Source: Thiotrichaceae bacterium UBA7357
GTDB lineage: Bacteria; Pseudomonadota; Gammaproteobacteria; Eutrophobiales; Eutrophobiaceae
Assembly: GCA_002470825.1 (NCBI GenBank)
Contig: DKOR01000016.1
Coordinates: 1-25,011 of the forward strand
Length of the DNA stretch: 25,011 bases
Direction of reading: 5' to 3'
The notes beneath the pieces were generated by a model, which saw only the letters and a program-made list of their open reading frames with translations, was not told the origin of the DNA and searched no databases. This document shows positions 14,925-23,472 of this stretch, in pieces (positions within the stretch are counted from its first letter, which is position 1; the number at the start of each line of letters is the position of its first letter). Both the position numbers and the translations under genes were made by a program.

Positions 14925-16168
14925 TAGTTTCTCACTCTGTGTGGAACCGGCTTATCGTTGTCGATAGCAGTATAAAATGGCATCAATAAAAAAAATGCAA
15001 AATAAACAAGTGAGAAGAAACGCGCCATCCAGGTAAATAATGGTGTTACAGGTTGCATACCTAACCAGCCTAAAACTAGGAAACTAACAATAAATAAGGT
15101 TAGAGCACAACGAAAGTTCCACCCTCGGTAACGTGATGATCTCACTGGGCTTCTATCCAGCCAAGGCAATAAGAGAAATATATTAGTTGCCAAGCCCATG
15201 GCTATTACACCACCAAGTTGGTCCGGTACTGCCCGTAAAATCGCATAAAACGGGGTGAAGTACCATACTGGAGCTATATGCTCAGGCGTCTTAAGTGGGT
15301 CCGCAGGAATAAAATTAGCATGTTCCAAAAAGTAACCATTCATCTCTGGCATAAAAAAAACAACACCAAAAAAGAAAAATAAAAATACTGTTGCACCAAA
15401 AATATCTTTAACTGTGTAATATGGATGAAAAGGAATGCCATCTACTGGTATGCCTTCAGAATTTTTATTCTTTTTGATGTCGATACCATCAGGATTATTA
15501 GAACCGACCTCATGCAGCGCAAGAATGTGGGCTCCAATTAGTCCAAAAATGAGTAGCGGAAAGGCGATAACATGTAATGAGAAGAAACGATTCAAAGTAA
15601 CATCAGAAACGACAAAATCACCGCGTATCCATAGTGAAAGCTCATCGCCTATGATAGGCAAAGCTCCAAATAAGGATATAATTACCTGTGCTCCCCAATA
15701 TGACATTTGACCCCAAGGTAATAAATAGCCAAAGAATGCCTCTCCCATGAGTACTAGATAGAGACCCATACCTGACAACCAAAGTAGTTCACGTGGTTTC
15801 TTATAGGAACCGTACAATAAGGCACGGAACATATGCAGGTAAATAACGATAAAGAATGCTGAAGCACCAGTCGAATGCATATAACGTATAAGCCAGCCCC
15901 AACTAACGTCACGCATAATGTATTCAACAGAAGCAAATGCATCCTCGGCTGATGGTTTATAATTCATCGTCAACCAAATACCAGTCAAGATCTGAATAGC
16001 AAAGACAAGTATTGCGAATGCACCGAAGTAATACCAGATATTAAAATTCTTTGGCGCATAATATTTAGCAAGATGTTCATTCCAATTCTGCATCAACGGA
16101 AAGCGGTCATCGACCCAATCACGCAAATCCGTTAATCCATTAATGATATTTTTTTCTATATTTGCCAT
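14924..16168 (-). CDS. petB: Cytochrome b of the bc1 complex
   Basis: Integral membrane core of complex III, carrying haems bL and bH and the two quinone sites. 414 residues with eight predicted membrane helices. The haem ligands are His98 and His112 (RYMHSTGASAFFIVIYLHMF) and His199 and His214 (SLHVIAFPLLIFGLIGAH); the 15-residue spacing of the second pair is usual for gammaproteobacteria. The Qo-site loop reads PVWYFTPFYAILRAVPDQLGG, the PVWY form common in this class rather than PEWY. LLPWGQMSYWGAQV is also present. It is full-length, not split as in b6f. It overlaps both petA (TAATG) and petC by 1 nt. Confidence 0.98.
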   Translation of the reverse strand: MANIEKNIINGLTDLRDWVDDRFPLMQNWNEHLAKYYAPKNFNIWYYFGAFAILVFAIQILTGIWLTMNYKPSAEDAFASVEYIMRDVSWGWLIRYMHSTGASAFFIVIYLHMFRALLYGSYKKPRELLWLSGMGLYLVLMGEAFFGYLLPWGQMSYWGAQVIISLFGALPIIGDELSLWIRGDFVVSDVTLNRFFSLHVIAFPLLIFGLIGAHILALHEVGSNNPDGIDIKKNKNSEGIPVDGIPFHPYYTVKDIFGATVFLFFFFGVVFFMPEMNGYFLEHANFIPADPLKTPEHIAPVWYFTPFYAILRAVPDQLGGVIAMGLATNIFLLLPWLDRSPVRSSRYRGWNFRCALTLFIVSFLVLGWLGMQPVTPLFTWMARFFSLVYFAFFLLMPFYTAIDNDKPVPHRVRN

Positions 16169-16761
16169 TATGCAGCCTCACTGTCATCACCGATAAGCAA
16201 CTGACTCGGGGTAATAAATTTATAAGGTGGGATAACAAGGTTAGTCGGTGCTGGAACACCTTTAAATACGCGTCCAGCCAAATCAAAGCGTGAACCATGA
16301 CAAGGGCAAAAAAAACCTCCTTTCCAGTCGACAACGGGACTATTATCACCATCTTTTAGAACAAAACTAGGTGAACAACCTAAATGCGTACAAATACCAA
16401 TAACGACCAGATATTCATCTTCACGAGCACGAAATTCATTCGCAGCATATTCTGGCTGCGAGCTTGACTGCGATTCTGGATCGCTGACGGCTTCATTTTG
16501 TGAAGCAATATCATCAAGCATCTCTTTCGTACGTCGTAGGATCCAGACTGGCTTACCTTGCCACTTCTTAATCATGCGCTCACCCGGCTTTAGTTCGCTT
16601 ATATCAACCTCAACTGGAGCACCGATTGCCTTAGTTTTCTCACTTGGAGTCATAGTTGCAATAAATGGCACAGCTCCAGCCGCTGCGCCAGCTCCACCAA
16701 CCACAGTAGCAGCAGCGGTCAAAAATCTTCGTCGACCCTTGTCGACATTACTTTCGTTCAT
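16168..16761 (-). CDS. petA: Rieske iron-sulfur subunit of the bc1 complex
   Basis: Carries the 2Fe-2S cluster that moves electrons from quinol at the Qo site to cytochrome c1. The cluster ligands are in CTHLGC (Cys124, His126, with Cys129) and CPCHGS (Cys152, Cys154, His155), with Cys129 and Cys154 forming the disulfide. The N-terminus has a twin-arginine signal-anchor (GRRRFLTAAATVVGG) and a single hydrophobic segment to about residue 38. ATG 16761 gives 197 residues and has AAGGGG 5 nt upstream. The frame stays open 19 codons further (to 16818), but that extension lacks a binding site and would precede the Tat motif unnaturally. A Ser/Gln/Glu-rich insert (about 85-112) precedes the cluster domain. 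Confidence 0.97.
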   Translation of the reverse strand: MNESNVDKGRRRFLTAAATVVGGAGAAAGAVPFIATMTPSEKTKAIGAPVEVDISELKPGERMIKKWQGKPVWILRRTKEMLDDIASQNEAVSDPESQSSSQPEYAANEFRAREDEYLVVIGICTHLGCSPSFVLKDGDNSPVVDWKGGFFCPCHGSRFDLAGRVFKGVPAPTNLVIPPYKFITPSQLLIGDDSEAA

Positions 16762-16766
16762 TATTT

Positions 16767-16772
16767 CCCCTT
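16767..16772 (-). promoter_or_regulatory. Ribosome binding site that fixes the petA start
   Basis: AAGGGG on the minus strand, 5 nt before ATG 16761. It decides for the shorter petA start over the frame open to 16818. Confidence 0.7.
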
Positions 16773-16838
16773 GCATATCTGAAAGATGATTATCAGCATA
16801 ATTAAACACACAAACCACATGATAAATTAAAGTGATTA

Positions 16839-17027
16839 GTGGATAAACAGATGATTGCTAATAATAACAGTAATCAGCAAAATCATAAAAAAACATTATT
16901 AATAATGCTGCAATATTCCATATACGGAATTATGATTTTATTCGTGCTTTTAATAATACTATCGGACTATTTAGAATCAATTATACTTTCTATTAGTTGT
17001 TATATCGATCGCTTCGTTCATTATTAA
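16839..17027 (+). CDS. Possible small membrane protein, 62 residues (doubtful)
   Basis: A GTG-started frame (ATG also at 16851) encodes a short polar N-terminus (NNNSNQQNHKKT) followed by a hydrophobic stretch (LLIMLQYSIYGIMILFVLLII) that could be one membrane helix, then a second, less hydrophobic stretch (LESIILSISCYI). I recognise no family. No clear ribosome binding site precedes either start. In A+T-rich non-coding DNA, hydrophobic frames of this length arise easily. An 8-bp inverted repeat (17031-17049, TTATGCTA and its complement) lies directly after the stop but lacks a T-run. It diverges from petA, whose leader it adjoins. Confidence 0.2.
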   Translation: MDKQMIANNNSNQQNHKKTLLIMLQYSIYGIMILFVLLIILSDYLESIILSISCYIDRFVHY

Positions 17028-17774
17028 TTTTTATGCTAATATAGCATAATCATAAAAAGCACATCTCATATCGTTAGTTTCGTTATACCAAATTTTATTT
17101 GAAAAATTTTCAACAAACCTAACAACGTTGTAATACTTTAGGCTATATTATATCAATCACACATTATTCAAGACTATATTAGAATTCGATTTAAATTGAA
17201 TGTTAGCGAACAAATACAAATAATAATTGATTAACCTTGATACAGATTTTGATTCAGCTAATATCAACATTTAACAACACAATCTACGCATAATTGATGT
17301 AGTCAATTAATCTACATTACAATATTAAGAATATCGTTATCGCTGTTAGCAAAACTCCTAGTTTAAGTCCATCTATATCCCAGTATATTGACAGTCAATG
17401 AGTAAAGGTCAGCGTTGGTTTTTTATTTTTTGATGATTTTATAGAGTCAGTGCTTATATCAATCTAGAAGGATTGAAAGATTTGTTAATCTTCATTAAAC
17501 TCAGATTAGCAGAGATAGATAAGGACATAATTTTCAGCAAAAATGAATATCATAGCATTGAAAAACATTAAATCCTAATACGTTTAAGTCTGTTAATTTA
17601 GAAAAAAGTAGTGACTAAATGATAGCGAATATCAGTAACTAGTCTACTGGAAAACCGAGCTTATGACTTGACGCCTCATCATTAATGCAGATGAAAAAAC
17701 ATGTCCTTTCATCATAAAATGATAACTAATATTGATTGCGTGATCTCCTCCCGCAAAGGAGTCCAGATGATTTT
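17028..17774. other. Long A+T-rich non-coding region between petA side and hisC
   Basis: About 750 nt with no gene I can support. It contains only very short frames, scattered A/T inverted repeats (for example 17031-17049, and AAGATT-TGTT-AATCTT in the 17470s-17490s), and near hisC a CTCCT...AGGAG inverted repeat (17747-17761) followed after 9 nt by six T on the plus strand. The rplM-rpsI pair often found upstream of petABC is not here. The stretch could be an eroded gene or simply the spacer at a rearrangement junction. Confidence 0.5.
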
Positions 17775-18866
17775 TTAAGCATTCACTATCTCACTTAGTC
17801 TTTCTAAAAAGAGTTTGTTCTCTTCAGGTGTGCCCACTGTTACACGTAAACAATTTTCAAGCGATGAATGTGAGCCATGTAAATTTTTAATAAGTATATT
17901 TTTATTTATTAGTTCTTTATATACCTTGTCTGCTCCTGGTTTAGGAACACGAAACAAAATAAAGTTAGCTTCACTCCTCCAGGCTTGAACACCAACTATT
18001 TCGGATAAGTTATTGAATAAAATTTCTCTATCATCTCGAATACGTGCGGCTTGTTGCTCAAGGAATCCAATATTTTTAATAATAAAACTTGCACTAAGCT
18101 GATTTACAGTACCTATATTATATGGCAATCTCAACTTATCAAATTCAGATATCCATTCGTTAGCTCCATACAACATACCTAGACGTAACCCGGCTAGACC
18201 TAGTTTTGATAGAGTTCGCATTAATAGTACATTTGGGTACTTATGCAGACAAGACATCATGCTCTTCTGTGCAAAAGAATGATACGCCTCATCAATAACA
18301 ATAAGACCAGTCGTTGCTTTTATAATTTGTATTAACGATTCTTCTAAAAAAACATTTCCTGTTGGATTATTTGGCCTTGCAATAAAAATTACAGCAGGCT
18401 TTTCTTTATCAATTGATTCTAACATTGCTGAAAGATCTAGAGAAAAATCTTCATTCAATGGTACACCAACAAATTCTAGTTCCATCATCTTACTTAGCAA
18501 TCGATACATAACAAAGCTAGGTTCAGGAGCCATGACGACATTATTCTTTTTATTGAGTGCCATCAATATGATTTGGATTAGTTCATCAGAACCATTACCA
18601 AGAATCATTGCAGTATTCTCGGGGAATTTAAATGCTTGAGTGAGCTTACTTTTTAGTTCACATGACTTAGAATCCGGATAACGATTTAGATTAGCTTGTA
18701 GTAGACATCGGGACCATTCATCTTTAATTTTTTCTGGCCAACCGTATGGATTTTCCATCGCATCTAGTTTAACAAAACCTTTAGAATCAGTGACATGATA
18801 AGACTTTGCTTCGAGGATAGCAGGTTTAATTATTTTGCTCACGCAATCATAAATCATGCTGGCCAT
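17775..18866 (-). CDS. hisC: Histidinol-phosphate aminotransferase
   Basis: PLP enzyme of histidine synthesis that converts imidazole acetol phosphate plus glutamate to L-histidinol phosphate. Class I/II aminotransferase fold with LDAMENPYGWP near the N-terminus, LGNGSDELIQIIL, the substrate-side RPNNPTGN, the PLP-contacting VIDEAYHSF, and the Schiff-base lysine in TLSKLGLAGLRLG. The C-terminal domain ends with the phosphate-binding LRVTVGTPEEN motif. 363 residues, normal. It follows hisD by 4 nt. ATG 18866 has no obvious binding site, so ATG 18857 (MIYDCVSK) is also possible. Last gene of the unit. Confidence 0.96.
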   Translation of the reverse strand: MASMIYDCVSKIIKPAILEAKSYHVTDSKGFVKLDAMENPYGWPEKIKDEWSRCLLQANLNRYPDSKSCELKSKLTQAFKFPENTAMILGNGSDELIQIILMALNKKNNVVMAPEPSFVMYRLLSKMMELEFVGVPLNEDFSLDLSAMLESIDKEKPAVIFIARPNNPTGNVFLEESLIQIIKATTGLIVIDEAYHSFAQKSMMSCLHKYPNVLLMRTLSKLGLAGLRLGMLYGANEWISEFDKLRLPYNIGTVNQLSASFIIKNIGFLEQQAARIRDDREILFNNLSEIVGVQAWRSEANFILFRVPKPGADKVYKELINKNILIKNLHGSHSSLENCLRVTVGTPEENKLFLERLSEIVNA

Positions 18867-18870
18867 CTAG

Positions 18871-20166
18871 CTATTCTGAATTGAGTCGAAACTCTGCTGA
18901 ACGCGCATGTGCCGTGAGACCTTCTTCACGTGCCAAAGTAGATGCTGTTTCAGCAATTTCTTTAATTGAATCACGACTACATTTGACGATTGATGATTTT
19001 TTTTGAAAATCATAAACGCCAAGCGGTGAAGAAAATCGAGCCGTACGAGCCGTAGGTAAAACATGGTTTGGTCCTGCGCAATAATCTCCAATTGATTCTG
19101 CCGAATAATGTCCCATAAAGATTGCTCCGGCATGCCGAACATCCTTCAAAAGCACATCCGGATTAGATACTGCCAATTCAAGATGTTCTGGTGCAATGAT
19201 ATTTACAATCTCTATTGCTTGTCTTAAATCTTCTACTTTAATCATTGCCCCATTATTTAATAATGATTTGTTTATGATTTCGGCACGCTCCATCTCAGGC
19301 AAGAGTTTTACTATACTTCTCTCTACCGCTTCAATAAATTTTTCATCTGGCGTTATGAGAATTGAACTAGCTTGTTCATCGTGTTCTGCCTGAGCAAAAA
19401 GATCCATAGCCACCCAATCTGGGTTAGCACTACTATCACTGACAATCACAACTTCTGAGGGTCCAGCTATCATGTCTATCCCAACAACACCAAACACTTG
19501 TCGCTTGGCTGTTGCAACATAAATATTGCCAGGACCAACTATCTTATCCACCTTGGGAACAAGTTTTGTGCCGTAGGCTAATGCGGCAATAGCTTGAGCA
19601 CCACCGATTGAAAATATTTTATGTACTCCAGCTATTCCAGCAGCTGCCAGGACCAAATCATTTCGTTCATCATTTGGAGTTGGAACAACCATGATTATGT
19701 CTTTTACACCAGCGACATGCGCCGGAATGACATTCATTAATACTGATGAAGGATAGGCTGCTTTACCACCAGGAACATAAACACCAACGCAATCTAACGG
19801 AGTGACTTTTTGTCCTAACACATTCCCGGCATCATCTTCATAAGACCAAGTCGTTTGTCTTTGCTTTTCGTGGAACTCACGGATACGTTGAGCTGCATGT
19901 TCAAGATTTTTACGCAGCGATTTTGGAATACGTTCCAATGCAGATTGTAAATCTTGTTGCGATATTTCAAGCGACGCAAACGTAGCGGAGCGCTTGTCAA
20001 AATGATTTGTGTATTCGAGCAAAGCTTGATCACTTCGCACACGCACATTACTAATGATTTGAGAAACTGTATCAATTATAGATTGGTCAGGCTCATCATT
20101 ATTAGATAATAAAGACTTTAATAATAAGTCGAAGTTTTCTGTGGATGTGTCAAGACGTTTTATCAT
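18871..20166 (-). CDS. hisD: Histidinol dehydrogenase
   Basis: Zinc enzyme that oxidises L-histidinol to L-histidine in two NAD-dependent steps, the end of the pathway. 431 residues, full length. Key stretches: VGPGNIYVATAKRQVFG, AGPSEVVIVSDSSANPDW, AQAEHDEQA (Gln and His zinc ligands), the catalytic Glu-His pair in NIIAPEHLELAV, and HAGAIFMG followed by GPNHVLPT near the C-terminus. Its ATG overlaps the hisG stop by 4 nt (ATGA), so translation of the two is coupled. Confidence 0.98.
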   Translation of the reverse strand: MIKRLDTSTENFDLLLKSLLSNNDEPDQSIIDTVSQIISNVRVRSDQALLEYTNHFDKRSATFASLEISQQDLQSALERIPKSLRKNLEHAAQRIREFHEKQRQTTWSYEDDAGNVLGQKVTPLDCVGVYVPGGKAAYPSSVLMNVIPAHVAGVKDIIMVVPTPNDERNDLVLAAAGIAGVHKIFSIGGAQAIAALAYGTKLVPKVDKIVGPGNIYVATAKRQVFGVVGIDMIAGPSEVVIVSDSSANPDWVAMDLFAQAEHDEQASSILITPDEKFIEAVERSIVKLLPEMERAEIINKSLLNNGAMIKVEDLRQAIEIVNIIAPEHLELAVSNPDVLLKDVRHAGAIFMGHYSAESIGDYCAGPNHVLPTARTARFSSPLGVYDFQKKSSIVKCSRDSIKEIAETASTLAREEGLTAHARSAEFRLNSE

Positions 20167-20804
20167 GATCCACTATTTTCAACAATGTTTGCTAATTGAT
20201 TAATTATAGGTTTGATAAGCTCATTTTTCATTTTCATTGCTGCTTTATTAACGACCAAGCTGGAACTGATATCTGCGATGTGATCAAGCGCAACCAATCC
20301 ATTTGCTTTTAAGGTATTTCCGGTATCAACCAAGTCTACTATCCAGTCGGACAACCCCAAGACAGGACCAAGTTCCATAGAACCATAAAGCTTGATTATT
20401 TCTACTTGCTGTCCACGGTCTGCAAAATAATTTCGAGTAATATTAGTATATTTTGTTACTACTCGTGGACGATCAATTATCGGTTTTGCATCCTTTAACC
20501 CCGCCAACATCATTCGGCATTTAGCGATACCTAAATTAACCGGTTCATATAAGCTATCCCCAGAATATTCCATCAATACATCCTTTCCAGCAATACCCAA
20601 TTCAGCACCACCACGTTCAACATAAGTAGGAACATCAGTAGCTCGTATAATTAAAACTTTTATATTTGACTGATTCGTATCGAGGATCAGCTTACGTGAC
20701 TTCTTAGGATCATCTTTAAGAACAATACCTAGCTTAGCAAGTAAAGGAACCGTCTCATCATAGATTCGGCCTTTGGAAACAGCAATAGTGATTTTGTTCG
20801 GCAT
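20163..20804 (-). CDS. hisG: ATP phosphoribosyltransferase, short form (HisG-S)
   Basis: First enzyme of histidine synthesis, joining ATP and PRPP to phosphoribosyl-ATP. The protein is 213 residues. It has the catalytic domains (ITIAVSKGRIYDE at the N-terminus, ERGGAELGIAGKDVL, the PRPP-loop region IVDLVDTGNTLKANGL) but lacks the ~80-residue C-terminal regulatory domain of the long form (E. coli 299). Short-form HisG works as a hetero-octamer with HisZ, a HisRS paralogue, which supplies histidine feedback. No hisZ lies in this window; in related genomes it is often elsewhere. It is followed by hisD with a 4-nt overlap and preceded by murA at 133 nt. Confidence 0.97.
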   Translation of the reverse strand: MPNKITIAVSKGRIYDETVPLLAKLGIVLKDDPKKSRKLILDTNQSNIKVLIIRATDVPTYVERGGAELGIAGKDVLMEYSGDSLYEPVNLGIAKCRMMLAGLKDAKPIIDRPRVVTKYTNITRNYFADRGQQVEIIKLYGSMELGPVLGLSDWIVDLVDTGNTLKANGLVALDHIADISSSLVVNKAAMKMKNELIKPIINQLANIVENSGS

Positions 20805-20937
20805 AATTATGTTTATGGTTTAGTTAATTTTTTCGACTCACAAAAATTGAACAGAATACAATAGATACAAGTTACCTGAAAAATCTTTTTACCTATTTTC
20901 ACGTAAATAATTTACTCAAGTACCTCACAGATGCACT

Positions 20938-22197
20938 TTAATCGGGTATACGCCTAATATTAGCACCCAATTGAGATAATTTTTCCTCGATTGTTTCATA
21001 ACCACGATCAATGTGGTAGATACGATCTACTATCGTATCGCCGCCCGCTACAAGTCCAGCTAGAACCAAACTAGCTGACGCCCTTAAGTCTGTTGCCATT
21101 ACAGGGGCACCCTCTAATTGTTCAACTCCCTGAGCTATTGTTGTATTACCTTCTAATTTAAGGTCTGCACCCATTCGCTGCAACTCATGAACATGCATAA
21201 AACGATTTTCAAACACTGTCTCTGTTATAACGCCTGTGCCTTTTGCTATACTGTTCATTGCTGCAAATTGAGCCTGCATGTCCGTAGGGAAACCTGGAAA
21301 CGGAGAGGTGTGTATATCAACTGATTTTGGCCTTCTTCCATGCATATCCAGTGTAATTGCATTATCTTCTATATTAATTTTAGCACCAGCCTCAGTCAGC
21401 TTTGCCAATACAGATTCAAGTAAGATTGCATTCGTATTTTTTAAACGTACTTTGCCGCCTGTCATCACCGCGGCAACTAGATAGGTTCCCGTCTCTATTC
21501 TATCAGGCAAAATTTCGTAATCAGTTCCATGTAAGGTTTCAACTCCTTCTATTTCTAAACGGTCTGTGCCGGCACCAGATATTTTTGCACCCATTTTATT
21601 CAAACAATTTACTAAGTCTGTAACTTCTGGCTCTCTTGCTGCATTTTCAATAACAGTTATGCCATCAGCCAGAGTTGCTGCCATCATCAAATTTTCTGTC
21701 CCAGTCACGGTGACCATATCCAAAGTAATATGAACACCTTTCAATCGATTAGCAGTGGCACGAATATATCCGCCTTCTACCACAATATTGGCGCCCATTG
21801 CTGCTAACCCCTTGAGATGTATATTCACTGGTCGCGAACCAATGGCACAACCACCAGGCAACGAAACGTCCGCTTTGCCATAACGAGCGAGCAAAGGACC
21901 CAAGACTAGAATTGACGCACGCATAGTCTTGACTAATTCATACGGAGCAAAAAAGTTATCGATTTGACTATTATCAATTTCAATACGCATTCGTTCATCA
22001 ACTGTTACTTGAGATCCCATAAGACACAACAACTCCATCGTAGTTGTGATGTCGTGAAGATGAGGAACTTTCCCAATGGTTACGGGTTGGTCAGTCAACA
22101 ACGTCGCTGAAAGAATTGGTAATGCTGCATTTTTTGCACCAGAGATGGAGATTTCTCCATTTAACTGAGCACCACCACGGATAAGTAATTTATCCAT
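20938..22197 (-). CDS. murA: UDP-N-acetylglucosamine 1-carboxyvinyltransferase
   Basis: Cytosolic enzyme that adds enolpyruvate from PEP to UDP-GlcNAc, the committed step of peptidoglycan synthesis. 419 residues. The N-terminal part shows ISGAKNAALPIL with the catalytic lysine. The active-site Cys lies in LPGGCAIGSRPV at residue 117, the residue fosfomycin alkylates, so the enzyme should be sensitive. Other conserved stretches are GTENLMMAATLADG, FPTDMQAQFAAMNSIAKG, ENRFMHVHELQRMGA and DLRASASLVLAGLVA. ibaG lies 43 nt upstream and hisG 133 nt downstream, the common gammaproteobacterial order. Confidence 0.98.
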   Translation of the reverse strand: MDKLLIRGGAQLNGEISISGAKNAALPILSATLLTDQPVTIGKVPHLHDITTTMELLCLMGSQVTVDERMRIEIDNSQIDNFFAPYELVKTMRASILVLGPLLARYGKADVSLPGGCAIGSRPVNIHLKGLAAMGANIVVEGGYIRATANRLKGVHITLDMVTVTGTENLMMAATLADGITVIENAAREPEVTDLVNCLNKMGAKISGAGTDRLEIEGVETLHGTDYEILPDRIETGTYLVAAVMTGGKVRLKNTNAILLESVLAKLTEAGAKINIEDNAITLDMHGRRPKSVDIHTSPFPGFPTDMQAQFAAMNSIAKGTGVITETVFENRFMHVHELQRMGADLKLEGNTTIAQGVEQLEGAPVMATDLRASASLVLAGLVAGGDTIVDRIYHIDRGYETIEEKLSQLGANIRRIPD

Positions 22198-22240
22198 AAT
22201 TAATAATTGCCACCTTCAGTATTAGCTTAATGAACTAAGG

Positions 22241-22480
22241 CTATTTCTGTCGATCCCATTGGTCAGGAGTAAATGTTTGAATAGATAAAGCATGAATATC
22301 GGTACCCATTTTATCACCCAGCGTTTCATAAACCATCTGATGTTGCTGAACCATATTTTTTCCAGTAAAAGCTTCACAGATAACACGCGCCTGAAAATGC
22401 GTCCCATCATCACCTTCTACAATGATAATAGCATCTGGCAATCCTGCTTCGATAAGTTGTTTAATGATTTCAGGATTCAT
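22241..22480 (-). CDS. ibaG: BolA-family protein IbaG
   Basis: Small BolA-like protein; family members bind monothiol glutaredoxins and take part in iron-sulfur cluster delivery or acid-stress response. The 79-residue protein (MNPEIIKQLIEAGLPD...) has the class II KH-like BolA fold, with the loop GDDGTHFQARVICEAFTGKN supplying the conserved His, then the helix QQHQMVYETLGDKM and the ending HALSIQTFTPDQW. ATG 22480 is chosen because it aligns with the E. coli start; the frame continues 13 codons further upstream with a hydrophobic, non-family sequence. Directly upstream of murA, as is usual. Confidence 0.93.
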   Translation of the reverse strand: MNPEIIKQLIEAGLPDAIIIVEGDDGTHFQARVICEAFTGKNMVQQHQMVYETLGDKMGTDIHALSIQTFTPDQWDRQK

Positions 22481-22530
22481 AATATTTTCAATTACTATTT
22501 TTGATAGATAAAAAGACAACTCTATAAAGC

Positions 22531-22557
22531 AAGCAACCGGGCATAACCCGGTTGCTT
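22531..22557 (-). terminator. Strong terminator-like hairpin between mlaC and ibaG
   Basis: A perfect 11-bp inverted repeat (AAGCAACCGGG / CCCGGTTGCTT) closes a 5-nt loop. On the minus strand, the direction of mlaC, the stem is followed by GCTTTATAG, a short and weak T-tract; on the plus strand it is followed by CAAAAATTGG. It is by far the strongest stem in the surrounding A+T-rich DNA and probably ends, or attenuates, transcription from mlaC before ibaG. Confidence 0.65.
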
Positions 22558-22580
22558 CAAAAATTGGTCTTTACTGTTGA

Positions 22581-23204
22581 TTATTTTAAAAGTCTACTCG
22601 CAAGCCGTTCGTTTTTGATAGTAAGCTCCTTTACGAGTGCATCAAAACCATGTTTTTTGATTTGTGTAGTAAAAGATCCGCGATATGTTGAGACTAAACT
22701 GACACCATCAACAGTAACATCAACCACTTTCCATGTTTCATTCTTTTGATGCATTCGATAGGCTACAGGGAAAGGTTGTGCGCCATCACTTGTCATCTCA
22801 GTTTTAACCAAAGCCAGTTTAGATTTCTGGTTTATTTCGACTGGGTAGTATTTAATCTCCTGACCAGAATATTCAAGCAATGCTCGAGCATACGTGCGAA
22901 CTAGCAATGTTTGAAACTGCGTAATAAAATTGCTACGTTGTTCTTCACTAGCAGTCTTCCAATTCTTCCCAAGAACCCATTTTGACATGCTAACAAAATC
23001 GTAATGAGGAATGACAAGCTCGTCAACCACAGCATATATTTTTGATGGATCGGCATCCAAAACTGAACGCTGCGATTTAATCCGTTCAATAACAGCATCT
23101 GCCGTTTGCTTAATAATTGAATCAGGAGTTTCGACCGCTGCCTGAGCAACACCAGCTATCATGCATATGATCAAAATCAACGAATTTACGACTCTGATTT
23201 TCAT
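22581..23204 (-). CDS. mlaC: MlaC/HpnM-family periplasmic phospholipid-binding protein
   Basis: Periplasmic lipid shuttle of the Ttg2D/MlaC family, carrying phospholipid (or, in HpnM, hopanoid-linked lipid) between membranes. 207 residues with a Sec signal (SLILIICMIAGVAQA) and mature start near AVETPDS. Typical features: IIKQTADAVIERI, VVDELVIPHYDFVSMSKWVLGKNW, SEEQRSNFITQFQTLLVRTYARALLEYSGQ, and WKVVDVTVDGVSLVSTYRGSFTTQI. AGAGGT lies about 7 nt before the ATG. Unlike the E. coli mlaFEDCB order, mlaB is missing downstream (only 100 nt to ibaG, including a terminator hairpin) and the upstream neighbour is an MMPL permease rather than mlaD. The symbol is therefore provisional. Confidence 0.88.
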   Translation of the reverse strand: MKIRVVNSLILIICMIAGVAQAAVETPDSIIKQTADAVIERIKSQRSVLDADPSKIYAVVDELVIPHYDFVSMSKWVLGKNWKTASEEQRSNFITQFQTLLVRTYARALLEYSGQEIKYYPVEINQKSKLALVKTEMTSDGAQPFPVAYRMHQKNETWKVVDVTVDGVSLVSTYRGSFTTQIKKHGFDALVKELTIKNERLASRLLK

Positions 23205-23472
23205 TGTAACACCTCTAAGAGTTTATAATTTTATCAACCCAAAATAGGGCTTAATAGTTTTAATAACTTATATTTTACCTATAATACATCAATCGTCATA
23301 ATTAGCTTTTGACTGTCCAATGATTGATATTGTAATAACAATATATGTCTATAGATAGTATTTATTCTTAATGTATATTTTTATTCCTGTATGACCGGTA
23401 AAAAGCTCATATAATAATGCAATCGCTTTTTGTACTTCAAAGAACCTTTAAATTATTGTTTTTGAATGATTT

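Noticed and set aside
15480..15640. Unusual 15-residue spacing of the second haem-ligand His pair in cytochrome b
   Set aside because: From memory, other gammaproteobacterial cytochrome b proteins have the same spacing, so it is not an anomaly.
15435..15710. 91-codon plus-strand frame inside petB
   Set aside because: It lies opposite a strongly conserved cytochrome b; its composition is that of an antisense shadow.
17747..17776. CTCCT...AGGAG inverted repeat next to six T, as a terminator for hisC
   Set aside because: The T-run is on the wrong strand for hisC and 9 nt from the stem, so it does not form a normal terminator in either direction.
18867..19142. 91-codon minus-strand frame overlapping hisD
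   Set aside because: Same strand but a different frame inside a full-length hisD; no family resemblance.
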